Source: Fibrobacterota bacterium (GTDB lineage Bacteria > Fibrobacterota > Chitinivibrionia > Chitinivibrionales > FEN-1185). From it: a DNA stretch of 64,000 nucleotides. The stretch covers positions 1-64,000 of the forward strand of contig PLWQ01000019.1 in assembly GCA_003165595.1 (NCBI GenBank). Reading direction: 5' to 3'. Below, piece after piece: positions 1 to 8,800 of the stretch (its first letter is position 1; every line of letters starts with the position of its first letter). The notes beneath the pieces were generated by a model. That model had not been told where the DNA came from, searched no databases, and worked only from the letters and a program-made list of their open reading frames with translations. The position numbers and the translations under genes are program-made.

Positions 1-95
1 TGCTTCGGGGTTAGCGAGCGAATCAAAATATTTCTTTTTCCGCAGGGACGGAAGATTCCCCGCAGCTTGCTGCGGGGTCGTTCAATTGGCGGGGG
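1..95. repeat. Dispersed repeat family A, copy 1 (cut by window edge)
   Basis: Non-coding sequence whose core, GTTAGCGAGCGA followed about 35 bases later by GAAGATTCC and an inverted repeat (CCCCGCAGC-TTGC-TGCGGGG at about 58-77), recurs at 34091-34188. The stem is conserved by paired change: CCCCGCAG/CTGCGGGG here and CCTCGCAG/CTGCGAGG in the other copy. The element probably begins before the window. No ORF of note; bases 96-157 hold nothing recognisable. Confidence 0.7.
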
Positions 96-157
96 GCATT
101 TGGCTGCGGGGCAAAGGGGAAGTAAACAGTGAATAATGGCGCACCAAGGATGAGGGT

Positions 158-589
158 ATGACAAAATTCCTCTTTGCGGTCATGTTGAGTTCGCTCCTAT
201 TTTGTTCGAGCGGGCACGATGTTATTCACCTAACATATTGCGGTGATGGCATTGATTCAATCGCAAGTGTAACAAATGGAACGTCAGACACGACTCAAAG
301 AGCTGTGCGGTTTGATAGTTTACAGCGAGGACAGTTCAGGCTTCTGGATCTGTGCTTTAAGGATACCCTGGGCGACACTATTTCAATAAAATGGCCATTG
401 CAATACAGTTGCGATGTGCTACTTGAACTGCTGAACCAGGATGGATACGTAATAAGGACTATTCTCAAACAAAGTTTGTCGAAAGGAAATTACACGATCT
501 TGATTCAAAATAGTAAAGACTACAGAGTGTATGGTGTTCGGCTCGTGTACGGTACCTATGACAACACAGTATGGTTTTACGCCAGTTGA
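158..589 (+). CDS. Small exported protein of unknown function
   Basis: A 143-residue ORF with a hydrophobic N-terminal export signal (residues 1-19, ending LLFCSSG). The Cys does not sit in a good lipobox, so secretion is likelier than lipidation. No domain recognised; the mature part looks like an all-beta secreted domain, with a tail rich in Tyr, Val and Asn. The ATG at 158 follows a weak GGATGAGGG ribosome site. Codon use is noticeably more AT-rich than most genes here, a possible sign of transfer or low expression. It lies 109 bases upstream of the GH16-fold gene on the same strand, so co-transcription is possible. Confidence 0.6.
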   Translation: MTKFLFAVMLSSLLFCSSGHDVIHLTYCGDGIDSIASVTNGTSDTTQRAVRFDSLQRGQFRLLDLCFKDTLGDTISIKWPLQYSCDVLLELLNQDGYVIRTILKQSLSKGNYTILIQNSKDYRVYGVRLVYGTYDNTVWFYAS

Positions 590-698
590 ACGGGGCGAGG
601 GAAGAGGATGAAGGATGAATGAAATGCAAAATCAATTCAATCCAAAATCAATGCAAATGCCTCTGGATCGCTGAGCGGGTTGACCTGGGAGGTTTCAT

Positions 699-1721
699 TT
701 GAACAAGCCCATCGCATTTTGTATGTTGCTGGGTCTTATTTCAGCCGCTTTTGCTGCCCCGCCGCCTGGATATACTCTTGTCTGGTCTGATGAGTTCAAC
801 GGCACGGCACTTGATACAAACAATTGGAGTTATGATACAGGCGGAAATTGGCCTTCTGGACAGCAACAATTCTATACCAACGGCCTTAATATGTCTTTTG
901 AAAACGGCTCTGCGATCCTTTGGGCGAAAAAGCAGACATACGGCCTAAGTGCCTACACTTCTTGCTACATCACCACACAGGGCAAACGAGAATTCAAATA
1001 CGGCTATATCGAAGTGAGGCTGAAAGGACCCTGTGGCCGCGGGCCATGGCCATTCTTCTCGCTGTGGGGCAAAAATTATCCCTGGCCGGAATGCGGGGCT
1101 ATTGAATTATATGATCAAATGACAGGGCCTCAGAACTTTATTACAGATCCCGGCGACAGTGGCTATGTCGCAGGTTGCTATTTTAAGGGAGCCTCAAATC
1201 CGCAAGTCTTTGAGTCAGCAGTGCACAAATATACAGACCGTCTGTCCAACGACTATCACTTATATGCTATTGAATGGGATTCTCTCGGAATAAAATATTC
1301 TTTCGATGGCAACCAATTTTTGGAATACGACACTATCAATGCGAGTTATAATTCTTCTACTTTTCATCAACCATACTTCCTTAACGCCAATCTCGTCGTT
1401 TATGGCTATATAACTGATACAACTATTTTCCCCCAGAAGATGTACATCGACTACGTCCGCGTCTACCAGAAGAGCACGCAGACAGTTGCAAACCCTCCGA
1501 AGCGAATGAATATTACCCTGCCGAATCCCTCTGCAGCCCAACTGAGAGTATATAATCTCCAGGGCCGTCTAATGGGCGACTATACCGATATGGTAAGACG
1601 CCTGAAACCCGGCGAGAATGCGATGAAGGAAATAGCGTCCAATTTACCCATCGGAACATATGTGATCAGACTCCTTGACGGTGTGAAAACGGTCTCGGAA
1701 AAGCTGGCAGTGTCGAGGTGA
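699..1721 (+). CDS. Secreted GH16-fold protein with degenerate catalytic motif and C-terminal sorting domain
   Basis: 340 residues. The start is TTG at 699, chosen because GGGAGG lies 6 bases upstream; it gives a clean signal peptide (ending AAFA, residue 19). Residues 24-260 are a glycoside hydrolase family 16 jelly roll (WSDEFNGTALDTNNW; YGYIEVRLKG; late MYIDYVRVYQ strand). Active GH16 enzymes carry E-x-D-x-x-E. Here the aligned stretch reads A134-I-E136-L-Y-D139, so nucleophile Glu is Ala and acid/base Glu is Asp. It is therefore probably a carbohydrate-binding pseudoenzyme. Residues 265-340 (LRVYNLQGRLM, LPIGTYVIRL) resemble a type IX secretion sorting domain, implying surface attachment or release. 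Family assignment is firm; loss of activity is inference. Confidence 0.88.
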   Translation: MNKPIAFCMLLGLISAAFAAPPPGYTLVWSDEFNGTALDTNNWSYDTGGNWPSGQQQFYTNGLNMSFENGSAILWAKKQTYGLSAYTSCYITTQGKREFKYGYIEVRLKGPCGRGPWPFFSLWGKNYPWPECGAIELYDQMTGPQNFITDPGDSGYVAGCYFKGASNPQVFESAVHKYTDRLSNDYHLYAIEWDSLGIKYSFDGNQFLEYDTINASYNSSTFHQPYFLNANLVVYGYITDTTIFPQKMYIDYVRVYQKSTQTVANPPKRMNITLPNPSAAQLRVYNLQGRLMGDYTDMVRRLKPGENAMKEIASNLPIGTYVIRLLDGVKTVSEKLAVSR

Positions 1722-1806
1722 GAGTAAGCCGGAGAAATCGATGAGAATCGGCCCAGAGAAGGAAAAAAGAGCACATGCCGGAACAAAGCACATCTCGCGG
1801 TATTCA

Positions 1807-2351
1807 ATGAAGAAAAAATGGTTTTGCCTGATCCTCGCAACGGCCGGCCTGCCAATGATCGGCGGATGCGCTTTTGGAACAAGGAATGTGATGCTCAGGA
1901 ATTCCGAGGTTGCCGGAGGCGCGGTTACCTTCTTGAAGCAGGCGGAGTTGATTGCGGGGGAGAGAGCGCGCAACTGCCCGTGTATCCGCTCAGGAATTTC
2001 TCCGCTTCCATTTTTATAGAGTATCTTGCCCGCGACAGCCTTGGCAATTATTTCCTTGCGACACGCGCGACTAATGACTGGGACGGGACGCTTATAATAG
2101 ATTTCGGCCAGCCCGGCGACATGGCCAAAGAACAATTTTACGGAATCGCGCGCGGCTCATCCTCAAGGATTTCCTTCGCGATAGACGGTCAGCAGGCAAT
2201 TGCCTATTTCCCGGACATGACCTCGGGTGCCGCCTACCTGCAGATTGGCGGCGTAAAAAGATCGCTGGAGATTGTCCAGCCGGCCGGGCAGATCATGAAC
2301 GCACTCGGGTTTGACTGCTGGTCGAAGATGAGGTACTACGGCTACCTGTAG
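1807..2351 (+). pseudogene. Lipoprotein gene broken by a -1 frameshift at a G run
   Basis: The first frame opens with a clear lipoprotein signal (MKKKWFCLILATAGLPMIGG-C, Met at 1807; an upstream in-frame ATG at 1741 has a GGAG site but would give an odd 22-residue extension) and runs only to 2019. The next frame continues a coherent protein to 2351 (SAQLPVYPLRN, then YLARDSLGNYF). One extra G in the five-G run at 1956-1960 would join them into about 180 residues reading ...LIAGGESAQLPV. No family recognised. Either a sequencing error in the homopolymer or a true frameshift; the intact second half suggests the change is recent. Confidence 0.65.
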
Positions 2352-2433
2352 GGGAGAAATGCACGAGAGGTTCTCAAGCCACATCCTGTGCTCCGGCTCG
2401 CCTTGGTACCGCCGGGTGACCTCTGCCGGAATC

Positions 2434-3591
2434 TCAGTCTTCGAGCAGCGTCATAGTCAGGGTGGCTGCCGGTGCGAAATTGGGCGCCCCGGTCGAATAG
2501 TTCGGGCCCGAGACCGGTTGCGGGATAGTGGAGGTGCACAAATAGCTCAGAACGGTCGTTTGTCCGACGGTTGAAATTTCCGGCATCCTGAAGACGCCGT
2601 CGTACCCGGTAATCGACGCCCGGTCGGCAGACGCCGCGCTCGGCGAAGCCCATGCGAGCGTGTGGTTGGCATCGAGCCCGAGCATCCCATAGGTTCCGAA
2701 CGATATTCCATTTCCGTTGAAGGCCACCACCCAGTCCATATCACTGCTGCTCGGACAAACGGCCTGGTCCTGCCAGGTCACGGAAACGGGAGTCGCCGAA
2801 TCGCCGTAGAGAAAGAGCAGGCTCACGTTCCCTCCGGCGCCCACTCCCCATTTGTAAGCCATTGCCGTCCCTATATTGCTGTAGAAAGCGGCTTTCCCGA
2901 ATTTGCTGATCGAGGGGCTTATCGGCGGGCTGCCGGACGTTCGGGGCGGCGAGAACGAGCCGTTGGAGAAGGTGGTCATGAGCCAGTGCGTCGGATCGAA
3001 AACGACATAGACCTGGGGAGTCGAGTCTGTGTCGATCGTAACGGGAGAGGCGAAGCAGACGAAGGATGTGCCGTCTTCCGAGCCGGCGTTCTGGTCGGTC
3101 ACCTGGATGGGTTGGGCGCCGCCGGACGGCGGTGTCGTGTCCAGTTTGCCCGGTGAGGTCGGATCCGAATAAATTCCCGCTGCCGAATCGTCGATGACCA
3201 CGGTATAAGTATTACTGTAGTTGATTACCACACCGCCGAAGGTCCCGGTCTGCACCACGACACCGTCTGTATTCAGCGTGGCGAGCGAACCCATTGACCG
3301 ATCATACGTTGCGGTAAATCCGGATACCGCGCTGATAGCGGAATTCATCGGGTTTCCGCCCACCGGAAAAAAACCGACACCGGTGATGGTGATCGTCATT
3401 TTTGATGGTGACAGACGATAATCCCCTCCCAAAGAAGAGAGAGAGATTTTCTTGGACAGCCCCCTTGCCGGCGCTGCCGCGGTCGGACCGTTAAGGATGC
3501 TCAGTTTTCCCGTTGCGGTCGGGTGGTTCGGTTTCATTGCGCACCCTGCAACCACGATTGCTGCGAGCAATAGTACCCATGTTTTTTTCAT
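2434..3591 (-). CDS. Outer-membrane-type lipoprotein, unknown function
   Basis: 385 residues opening with a textbook lipoprotein signal (lipobox VVAGC, Cys17) and a ribosome site AAAGGGG upstream of the ATG. The rest is Ser/Thr/Gly/Pro-rich and looks like tandem all-beta surface domains; no known domain recognised. It converges with the broken lipoprotein at 1807-2351, with only 82 bases between the stops. A surface-exposed envelope role is inferred from the signal alone. Confidence 0.75.
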   Translation of the reverse strand: MKKTWVLLLAAIVVAGCAMKPNHPTATGKLSILNGPTAAAPARGLSKKISLSSLGGDYRLSPSKMTITITGVGFFPVGGNPMNSAISAVSGFTATYDRSMGSLATLNTDGVVVQTGTFGGVVINYSNTYTVVIDDSAAGIYSDPTSPGKLDTTPPSGGAQPIQVTDQNAGSEDGTSFVCFASPVTIDTDSTPQVYVVFDPTHWLMTTFSNGSFSPPRTSGSPPISPSISKFGKAAFYSNIGTAMAYKWGVGAGGNVSLLFLYGDSATPVSVTWQDQAVCPSSSDMDWVVAFNGNGISFGTYGMLGLDANHTLAWASPSAASADRASITGYDGVFRMPEISTVGQTTVLSYLCTSTIPQPVSGPNYSTGAPNFAPAATLTMTLLED

Positions 3592-4235
3592 TGCGGTTTT
3601 CCCCTTTATAGAACCATAAAAACCGGTTCCGGCAATCCTTCGCTACTGACCGACTGATAGAAATTTTCTTTTTTCGCAAGAGGTGGGGCGTATAAAGAGA
3701 GTTTCTTTAGAGATGCTCATCTTTTCGCCCTTTCCCGAGCCCACACCGTCCGCGCCTTGTTCGGCTCCAGGGAAAAAATATACTTCCGCGTACCATTGTC
3801 ACACCGGAGAACCTGTGGTTTTGGGGCTGGCACCGAATCAAGTATGAACCTGGTGGGGAACCCGCAAGCGGTCGCTTTTGCGCCCTTCCTGTTTGGGCGC
3901 GCGAAATCCCTGGCCTCCGGCTTCCAGCGCTATGCGCTGGTGATCCGGAGGCACACCCCATCCAGCAGAAACGTGCGCTATTCGCAACGTTTACACGTTG
4001 CGAGCGTCACGTTTCCGCAACGCCTTCTCATTGGTGGCCGCTTCGCGGCTAACAAATGCAAGTTCACATTTTCCTAAAAGAATTTTTTAACCGGGTGCCT
4101 CTTCCGTGCGTGCAGCAGGAGTTTCTGTCTCGCAACAGCACCGTCACGCTGCACAGGCTCAGCAATCCCAAAAAGGAACAAGACGTGGCATGTGAGCCCG
4201 GAGGGTTGGTCCGCTCGCGGAGAAAGGCTTGTGTT

Positions 4236-4400
4236 GTTTTGTTTTTCTTCCGCCATCAGCGCCGCCCGCTCGGCCAGAGGATTGGCCCGCTCGTGCTGCC
4301 CGAGCCCGGCATCTTTGAACAAAATCGCACGTTGTCCTGCCGGGTAAGTTCACGAGCGGCCCGCAGGCCGAGCGATCAGGCGGCGCTGCAGGCGCGGCGT
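4236..4400 (+). repeat. Dispersed repeat family B, copy 1
   Basis: This stretch matches the reverse complement of 16021-16185 along its length with scattered mismatches. Shared blocks include CCGCCATCAGCG, CGAGCCCGGCATCTT, TTGTCCTGCCGGGT, AGTTCAC and CTGCAGGCGCGGCG. Both copies sit in gene-free spacers. No coding capacity is conserved, so it behaves like a non-autonomous dispersed element. Confidence 0.75.
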
Positions 4401-4406
4401 TCTTTG

Positions 4407-4504
4407 CTTACTTTCTTTCGCTGCAGACAAGGCAAACGACACAATATCTGGTGCGAAGCACCAACTACTTTGCCTTGGGGAACGGAAGTGACACAGAAAG
4501 TAAG
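4407..4504. repeat. 98-base imperfect palindrome (REP/MITE-like)
   Basis: Nested inverted arms: CTTACTTTCT (4407-4416) with AGAAAGTAAG (4495-4504), CAAGGCAAA (4428-4436) with TTTGCCTTG (4469-4477), and a central GGTGC-GAA-GCACC loop. It is followed by a second small hairpin, GGGAG-TGAA-GCTCCC. The transcript would fold into one long interrupted stem. The nested symmetry is direct evidence; mobility is inference. Confidence 0.7.
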
Positions 4505-4679
4505 TCTGGGTTCGGGAGTGAAGCTCCCGACCCCGTTGTTGGCAACCGAAACTTTCCTCAAGCAGGCGGTATTGCTTGCAGAGGACATCGCGGCGGGGAA
4601 GTAGGACGAGGGCGTTGCTTTGTCGCGCCAGTGGCGCAAAAGACCCGAGGCTGGATGCCGAACACCGGCTTCCAAACGC

Positions 4680-5498
4680 CTACCCTTGTCGTTCGTTTTC
4701 TTCCCAAGCTGATATTCCGCGCTCGATACCGGCGTTCATTTTTTCCGCCATGAGCGCGGATAATTCCTTTTTATCAAGTCGCGCCACGGATGCAGCCGGG
4801 ATCGGGTCTCCCACAACCACGAAAACCGTGCCGGGCACAAGGCTCAGCGACCGTTTTGCCATAATGCTCCTGGCGCCAACGATGGAAACCGGTACGACCG
4901 GCACGCCGGCCTCTATTGCAAGAGTAAAGCTTGCCCGTTTAAAAGTCCCCATAACGTCGGTGCAGCTTCGTGTGCCTTCCGGAAACAATACAAGCGAAAT
5001 GCTTCCCTTGTTGATGCGATCAACCGCCCGCGAAATCGACTTTCTCGCCTCTCTTGCATTATCGCGGCTGATCCAGACATGGCCCGCCGCGCTCATGGCC
5101 CAACCGAACAGCGGAATACGAAACAATTCCTTCTTTGCAATAAAGCTTAACAAAAAGGGAAGCCCTGCCGAAAGCGCCGGAATATCGTAATAGCTCTGAT
5201 GATTGGCCACAAAGACGTAATGACAGTCCTTGTCGAGTTTTTCTTTGCCTATTGTTTTGATATGTACACGGGAAAAATACAGCAGGTGAATCATCCACAA
5301 ACGCGCCACCCGTTTGGCCATGGTGCCGGCAAGAGGCGCCAGCGACAAGACCGTGGTGCAATAGACGAGCGAACTTATGCCGATCCAGAGGACAACAAAG
5401 GCCCGATACGGAACCAGGAGTATTCCCTCTACGCCGCGATTTTGCTGATCCACGGATTTTCCTTTCCACATGCTTCTGATGGTGTCGACGGTTCCCAT
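4680..5498 (-). CDS. plsC: 1-acyl-sn-glycerol-3-phosphate acyltransferase (PlsC family)
   Basis: 272 residues with a hydrophobic N-terminal segment (about 28-58) followed by the acyltransferase fold. Block I is NHQSYYD (the HX4D catalytic pair) and block III is FPEGTRS, which binds the glycerol phosphate; a later VPVVPVSIVG segment also fits. It would transfer a second acyl chain to lysophosphatidic acid at the inner membrane in phospholipid synthesis. The ATG at 5498 lacks a strong ribosome site; Met10 is a possible alternative. No operon partner: the next gene upstream diverges after a 342-base gap. Confidence 0.9.
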   Translation of the reverse strand: MGTVDTIRSMWKGKSVDQQNRGVEGILLVPYRAFVVLWIGISSLVYCTTVLSLAPLAGTMAKRVARLWMIHLLYFSRVHIKTIGKEKLDKDCHYVFVANHQSYYDIPALSAGLPFLLSFIAKKELFRIPLFGWAMSAAGHVWISRDNAREARKSISRAVDRINKGSISLVLFPEGTRSCTDVMGTFKRASFTLAIEAGVPVVPVSIVGARSIMAKRSLSLVPGTVFVVVGDPIPAASVARLDKKELSALMAEKMNAGIERGISAWEENERQG

Positions 5499-5840
5499 TG
5501 CCGCGTTTACCGTACCACTCCGCGCCTAGACACGGTCCTCGTTCTCCTCTTGCGTAACGAGATTCAGCACCAGGCTGCATTCGCCGTACAGTTCTCTCAC
5601 TACCGTTTCCGGATTGTACTGGTAAAATAACGGTTCCCGGACGGGAGGAGGGATTCAAGCTGCATTCGAACGGATAGAGGGCAGATTCTTCGGGCGTTCG
5701 CAAGAACGGCATAATGCATAATGAAGAATCTTATAGTAGTTAACCGATATAATAAATTAATTTTAGTTAGGAACGCCTTTTTGAGTCCTTTTTGCCATGA
5801 TACACGAGTCTCGATCTGCTAGTTTCCAAAGGGGAGTGCT
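5499..5840. other. Intergenic region between divergent plsC and the TPR gene
   Basis: 342 bases without a supported gene. The part near 5700-5770 is strikingly AT-rich and contains TATAAT at 5748-5753, about 90 bases before the TPR start, which may be a -10 element; no good -35 was found. Nothing else recognised. Confidence 0.4.
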
Positions 5841-8800
5841 ATGAATATGAGCCGGGGGTTTGTTCGCGCATTTTTTCTTTTCCTGTGCATCGGGTGGGTG
5901 GCGTCCAGCGTGGACGCGGACTCGACCCTCGATCAGCTTGTGCGGTCGAAGAAGTACCAGGACGCCGTTGCATACGCCGATGCGAAGCTGCCGTCCAACG
6001 TGCGCACCGCCGACGTATGGGTGAGGCTCGGTATCGCCAACGAAGAGCTCGGAACTACGGAAAAGGCGCTTGCGTGTTTTCTTGTCGCGTCGCGAATGGA
6101 CCAGAAAAGCTACGAAGCGGAACTGGGCATAGCACGCGTTTACAACAAGCTTTCGCAGCCCGACAATGCCGTGGTGTTCGCGAAGAAGGCGCTCGATCTT
6201 CAATCTACGGGCGAGGCGAGTTGGGAATATGCCAAGGCGTGCATGGCGATCAAGCGGCCTGCCGACGCGAAAGAGGCGCTCGAACGGGTCATCCAATCCG
6301 ATCCGTCGAATGCGGCCGCGAGCAGGGGACTGGCCGAGATTTACTGGCAGGAACAGGAATACAAGAAGGCCATACCGCTTCTCAAGGTTGCGTATGTCTC
6401 TCAGCCGAACGCCGACGATGCCTACAAAATAGGAAAGTCGCTTCTCGAAGCCAACCGGCTCGACTCCGCCATTTACTACCTCAAGGACGCCATAGCCAGG
6501 AACCCCGGCCTGTATGCGGCAAACCTGGATCTTGCGCGGGCCTATTATCAGAAAGACAAGTTCCTTGCAGCGGCAAACGAATTTGAAAAGATCGCCGGCA
6601 AGATCAAGCTTACCGCAGACGATCAATACTATCGCGCCATTTCGCAGGAAAAAACAGGCAGCGCGGAAAGCGCGCTCAAGGCGTACCGGGCCGCGGCAGA
6701 GGCGTTCGGCGCGGAAAAGTCACCCGAGGCAATCTCGTCGAACCTGAAAGTCGGAAACGCGGACCTCGAAAAGAAGAATTACGAATCCGCGCTTGTCCAT
6801 TTCCGGGCGGTCGCCCTCGCGGACACCGACGGAACCAGGGTTCCGGACATCCTGTTTCTTCTTGCCGACGCCTACAGCGGGGCGGGCAATCTCACCAAGG
6901 CAATTTCGAGCCTGGAAAAAGCCCTCACAGCCGACAGCAAGAACGTCGAGGCCTACGCCCGGCTGGCCGATCTGTATCAGAAGAGCGGTATGCCCGAAAA
7001 GGCGGCCAAGGTGTACGAAAAAATCACCGCCATAAGCCCTAACGACCCCAAGATTTTCGTGACGCTCGGAGATTACAGCCTCAAATCGAAGAAATACACC
7101 GAGGCGCTCAAGTATTACGAGAAGAGCTACATCATAGACAGAAACGTCAAGGCCGCGGCGGGCATCGCCATGGCCGCGTCGGCGCTCGAACAATGGGACA
7201 AAGCAATTGACGCGGCGGAATCCGCGATACGGATCGATCCGACGCTCGTGGATCCGCGCGTGGTGCTTTCCAAGGCATATCTGCGCAGCGACAAGTTCCG
7301 GGAGGCCAAGGAGCAGCTCGATTTCCTGGTTGGAAAGAAGCCGTTCGAAATCGAGTACTGGAAGCAGCTTGCCTACTGCTACAAGAAACTGAACGACCCG
7401 GTAAACATGGCCTATGCCGACAAGAAAGTGGTCGAGCTCGACAAGTCCAACGTGGAATCGCGACAGCGGCTGGGCGCCTACGAGCTTTCCCAGCGGGAAT
7501 ACAAGACCGCGTTCGACATTTACAAAGAGCTTGCGGTGCTCACGCCGCAGAACCCGGAAGTTTTCAAGAGCCTGTACGAAATAACGCTCAACAGCGGCGA
7601 CAAGGCCTCGGCGGCGTCCTATCTCAAGAAATACATCGCTTTCAATCCGTCGGACCCGGTTGCCCAGCGCAACCTGGGCCTTCTGTATTTCGAGGTCAAG
7701 AACTACGAATCGGCGCTTCTCGCGTTCCACTCGGCCATCAAGCTCGACCCGACAATCAAGGGGGTTTACAAACCGTACGCGGAAATCATCCTGGCGCGCG
7801 GCCCCAAAGAGGAACTTTCGGCGGCGCTCGCGGGCGCCGTTGCCGCGGGCGAGGCCGACGCAGGCATGTATTCGACCCTCGCGCTCACGTATCAGCGGCA
7901 GGGAAATTGCGCCAAGGCGATCGACCTCTACCAGAACGCTCTCGCGAAGAATCCCAAGGACGTTCCGGTGCTCGCCGGTCTGGCGCAATGCCAGGCGAAA
8001 ACCGGGGCCGTGGATGCGGCCGTGGTATCCTACGAACAGGTGATTGCGCTCAACCCGTCGGCGGTGGAAGAACTCAAGGCGCTCGGCGACCTGTACACCA
8101 AGCAGAACAAGGATGCCGAAGCGTCGGCAATTTACAAAAAGTACCTCGATAAACGGAAAGACGACAGTAAGGTTGCCCTGGCGGTCGGGTCGTATGCATT
8201 CAAGCAGAAGAACTACGACGACGCCGCAAAATATTTCGGCATGGTAAGCGGGGAGGAGACCAAGCGCTCTTCCTTTCTGATGGAATACGGCCAGGCCTGT
8301 TACTATGCCAAAAACTACCGGAAAGCTTCCGCGATCCTGGGCCAGCTCGCCGTGCTCACGCCTCTCAATCCCGAGGTGTTCAGGCTGCTGTACACGATTT
8401 CGCAACAGGACACGGCCCAGGCGGCCGATGCGTCCGGCTACCTCCGCAAGTATCTGGCCCTCAAGCCGTCCGACGCGGCTGCCCAGAAGAACCTGGGCGA
8501 CCTGCTCTATGCGCAGAAGGAAAATGCGGGCGCGCTTTCGGCGTACCGCAAGGCGCTTGCGCTCGATCCGTCCATCAAGGGGATTTACAAAAGATATTTC
8601 GATCTGGCAAGTGCTCTGGGCGTTTCGGCCGACATCGCCGCGGCGCTCACCGGCGCCATCAATGCCGGCGAAGCCGACGCGGGAATGTATGCCGCGCAGG
8701 GGAACACCTATCAGCGTGAGGCCCAGTATCCCAAGGCCATCCAGATGTACCAGAAGGCGCTTGCGGCCGACCCCAAGAACACGTCGGTGCTCATGTCGCT

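Larger units (their letters stand above)
3592..4679. other. Gene-free, hairpin-rich spacer
   Basis: About 1.1 kb with no convincing gene: open frames on both strands lack ribosome sites and have Arg/Pro-rich, low-quality translations. It holds several strong stem-loops: GCCTCCGG/CCGGAGGC around an inner CCAGCGC-TAT-GCGCTGG (3913-3952), CGCAACGT/ACGTTGCG (3983-4002), a GC-rich stem near 4031-4051, and the 98-base palindrome listed separately. The right half contains repeat family B. The string GCTCAGCAATCCCAAA (4157-4172) recurs at 22744-22759. Best read as a cluster of extragenic repeat elements. Confidence 0.6.

Noticed and set aside
3757-4604. Open frames of 106 and 182 codons in the spacer before plsC
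   Set aside because: They cover the hairpins and repeat B and show no homology pattern or ribosome site.
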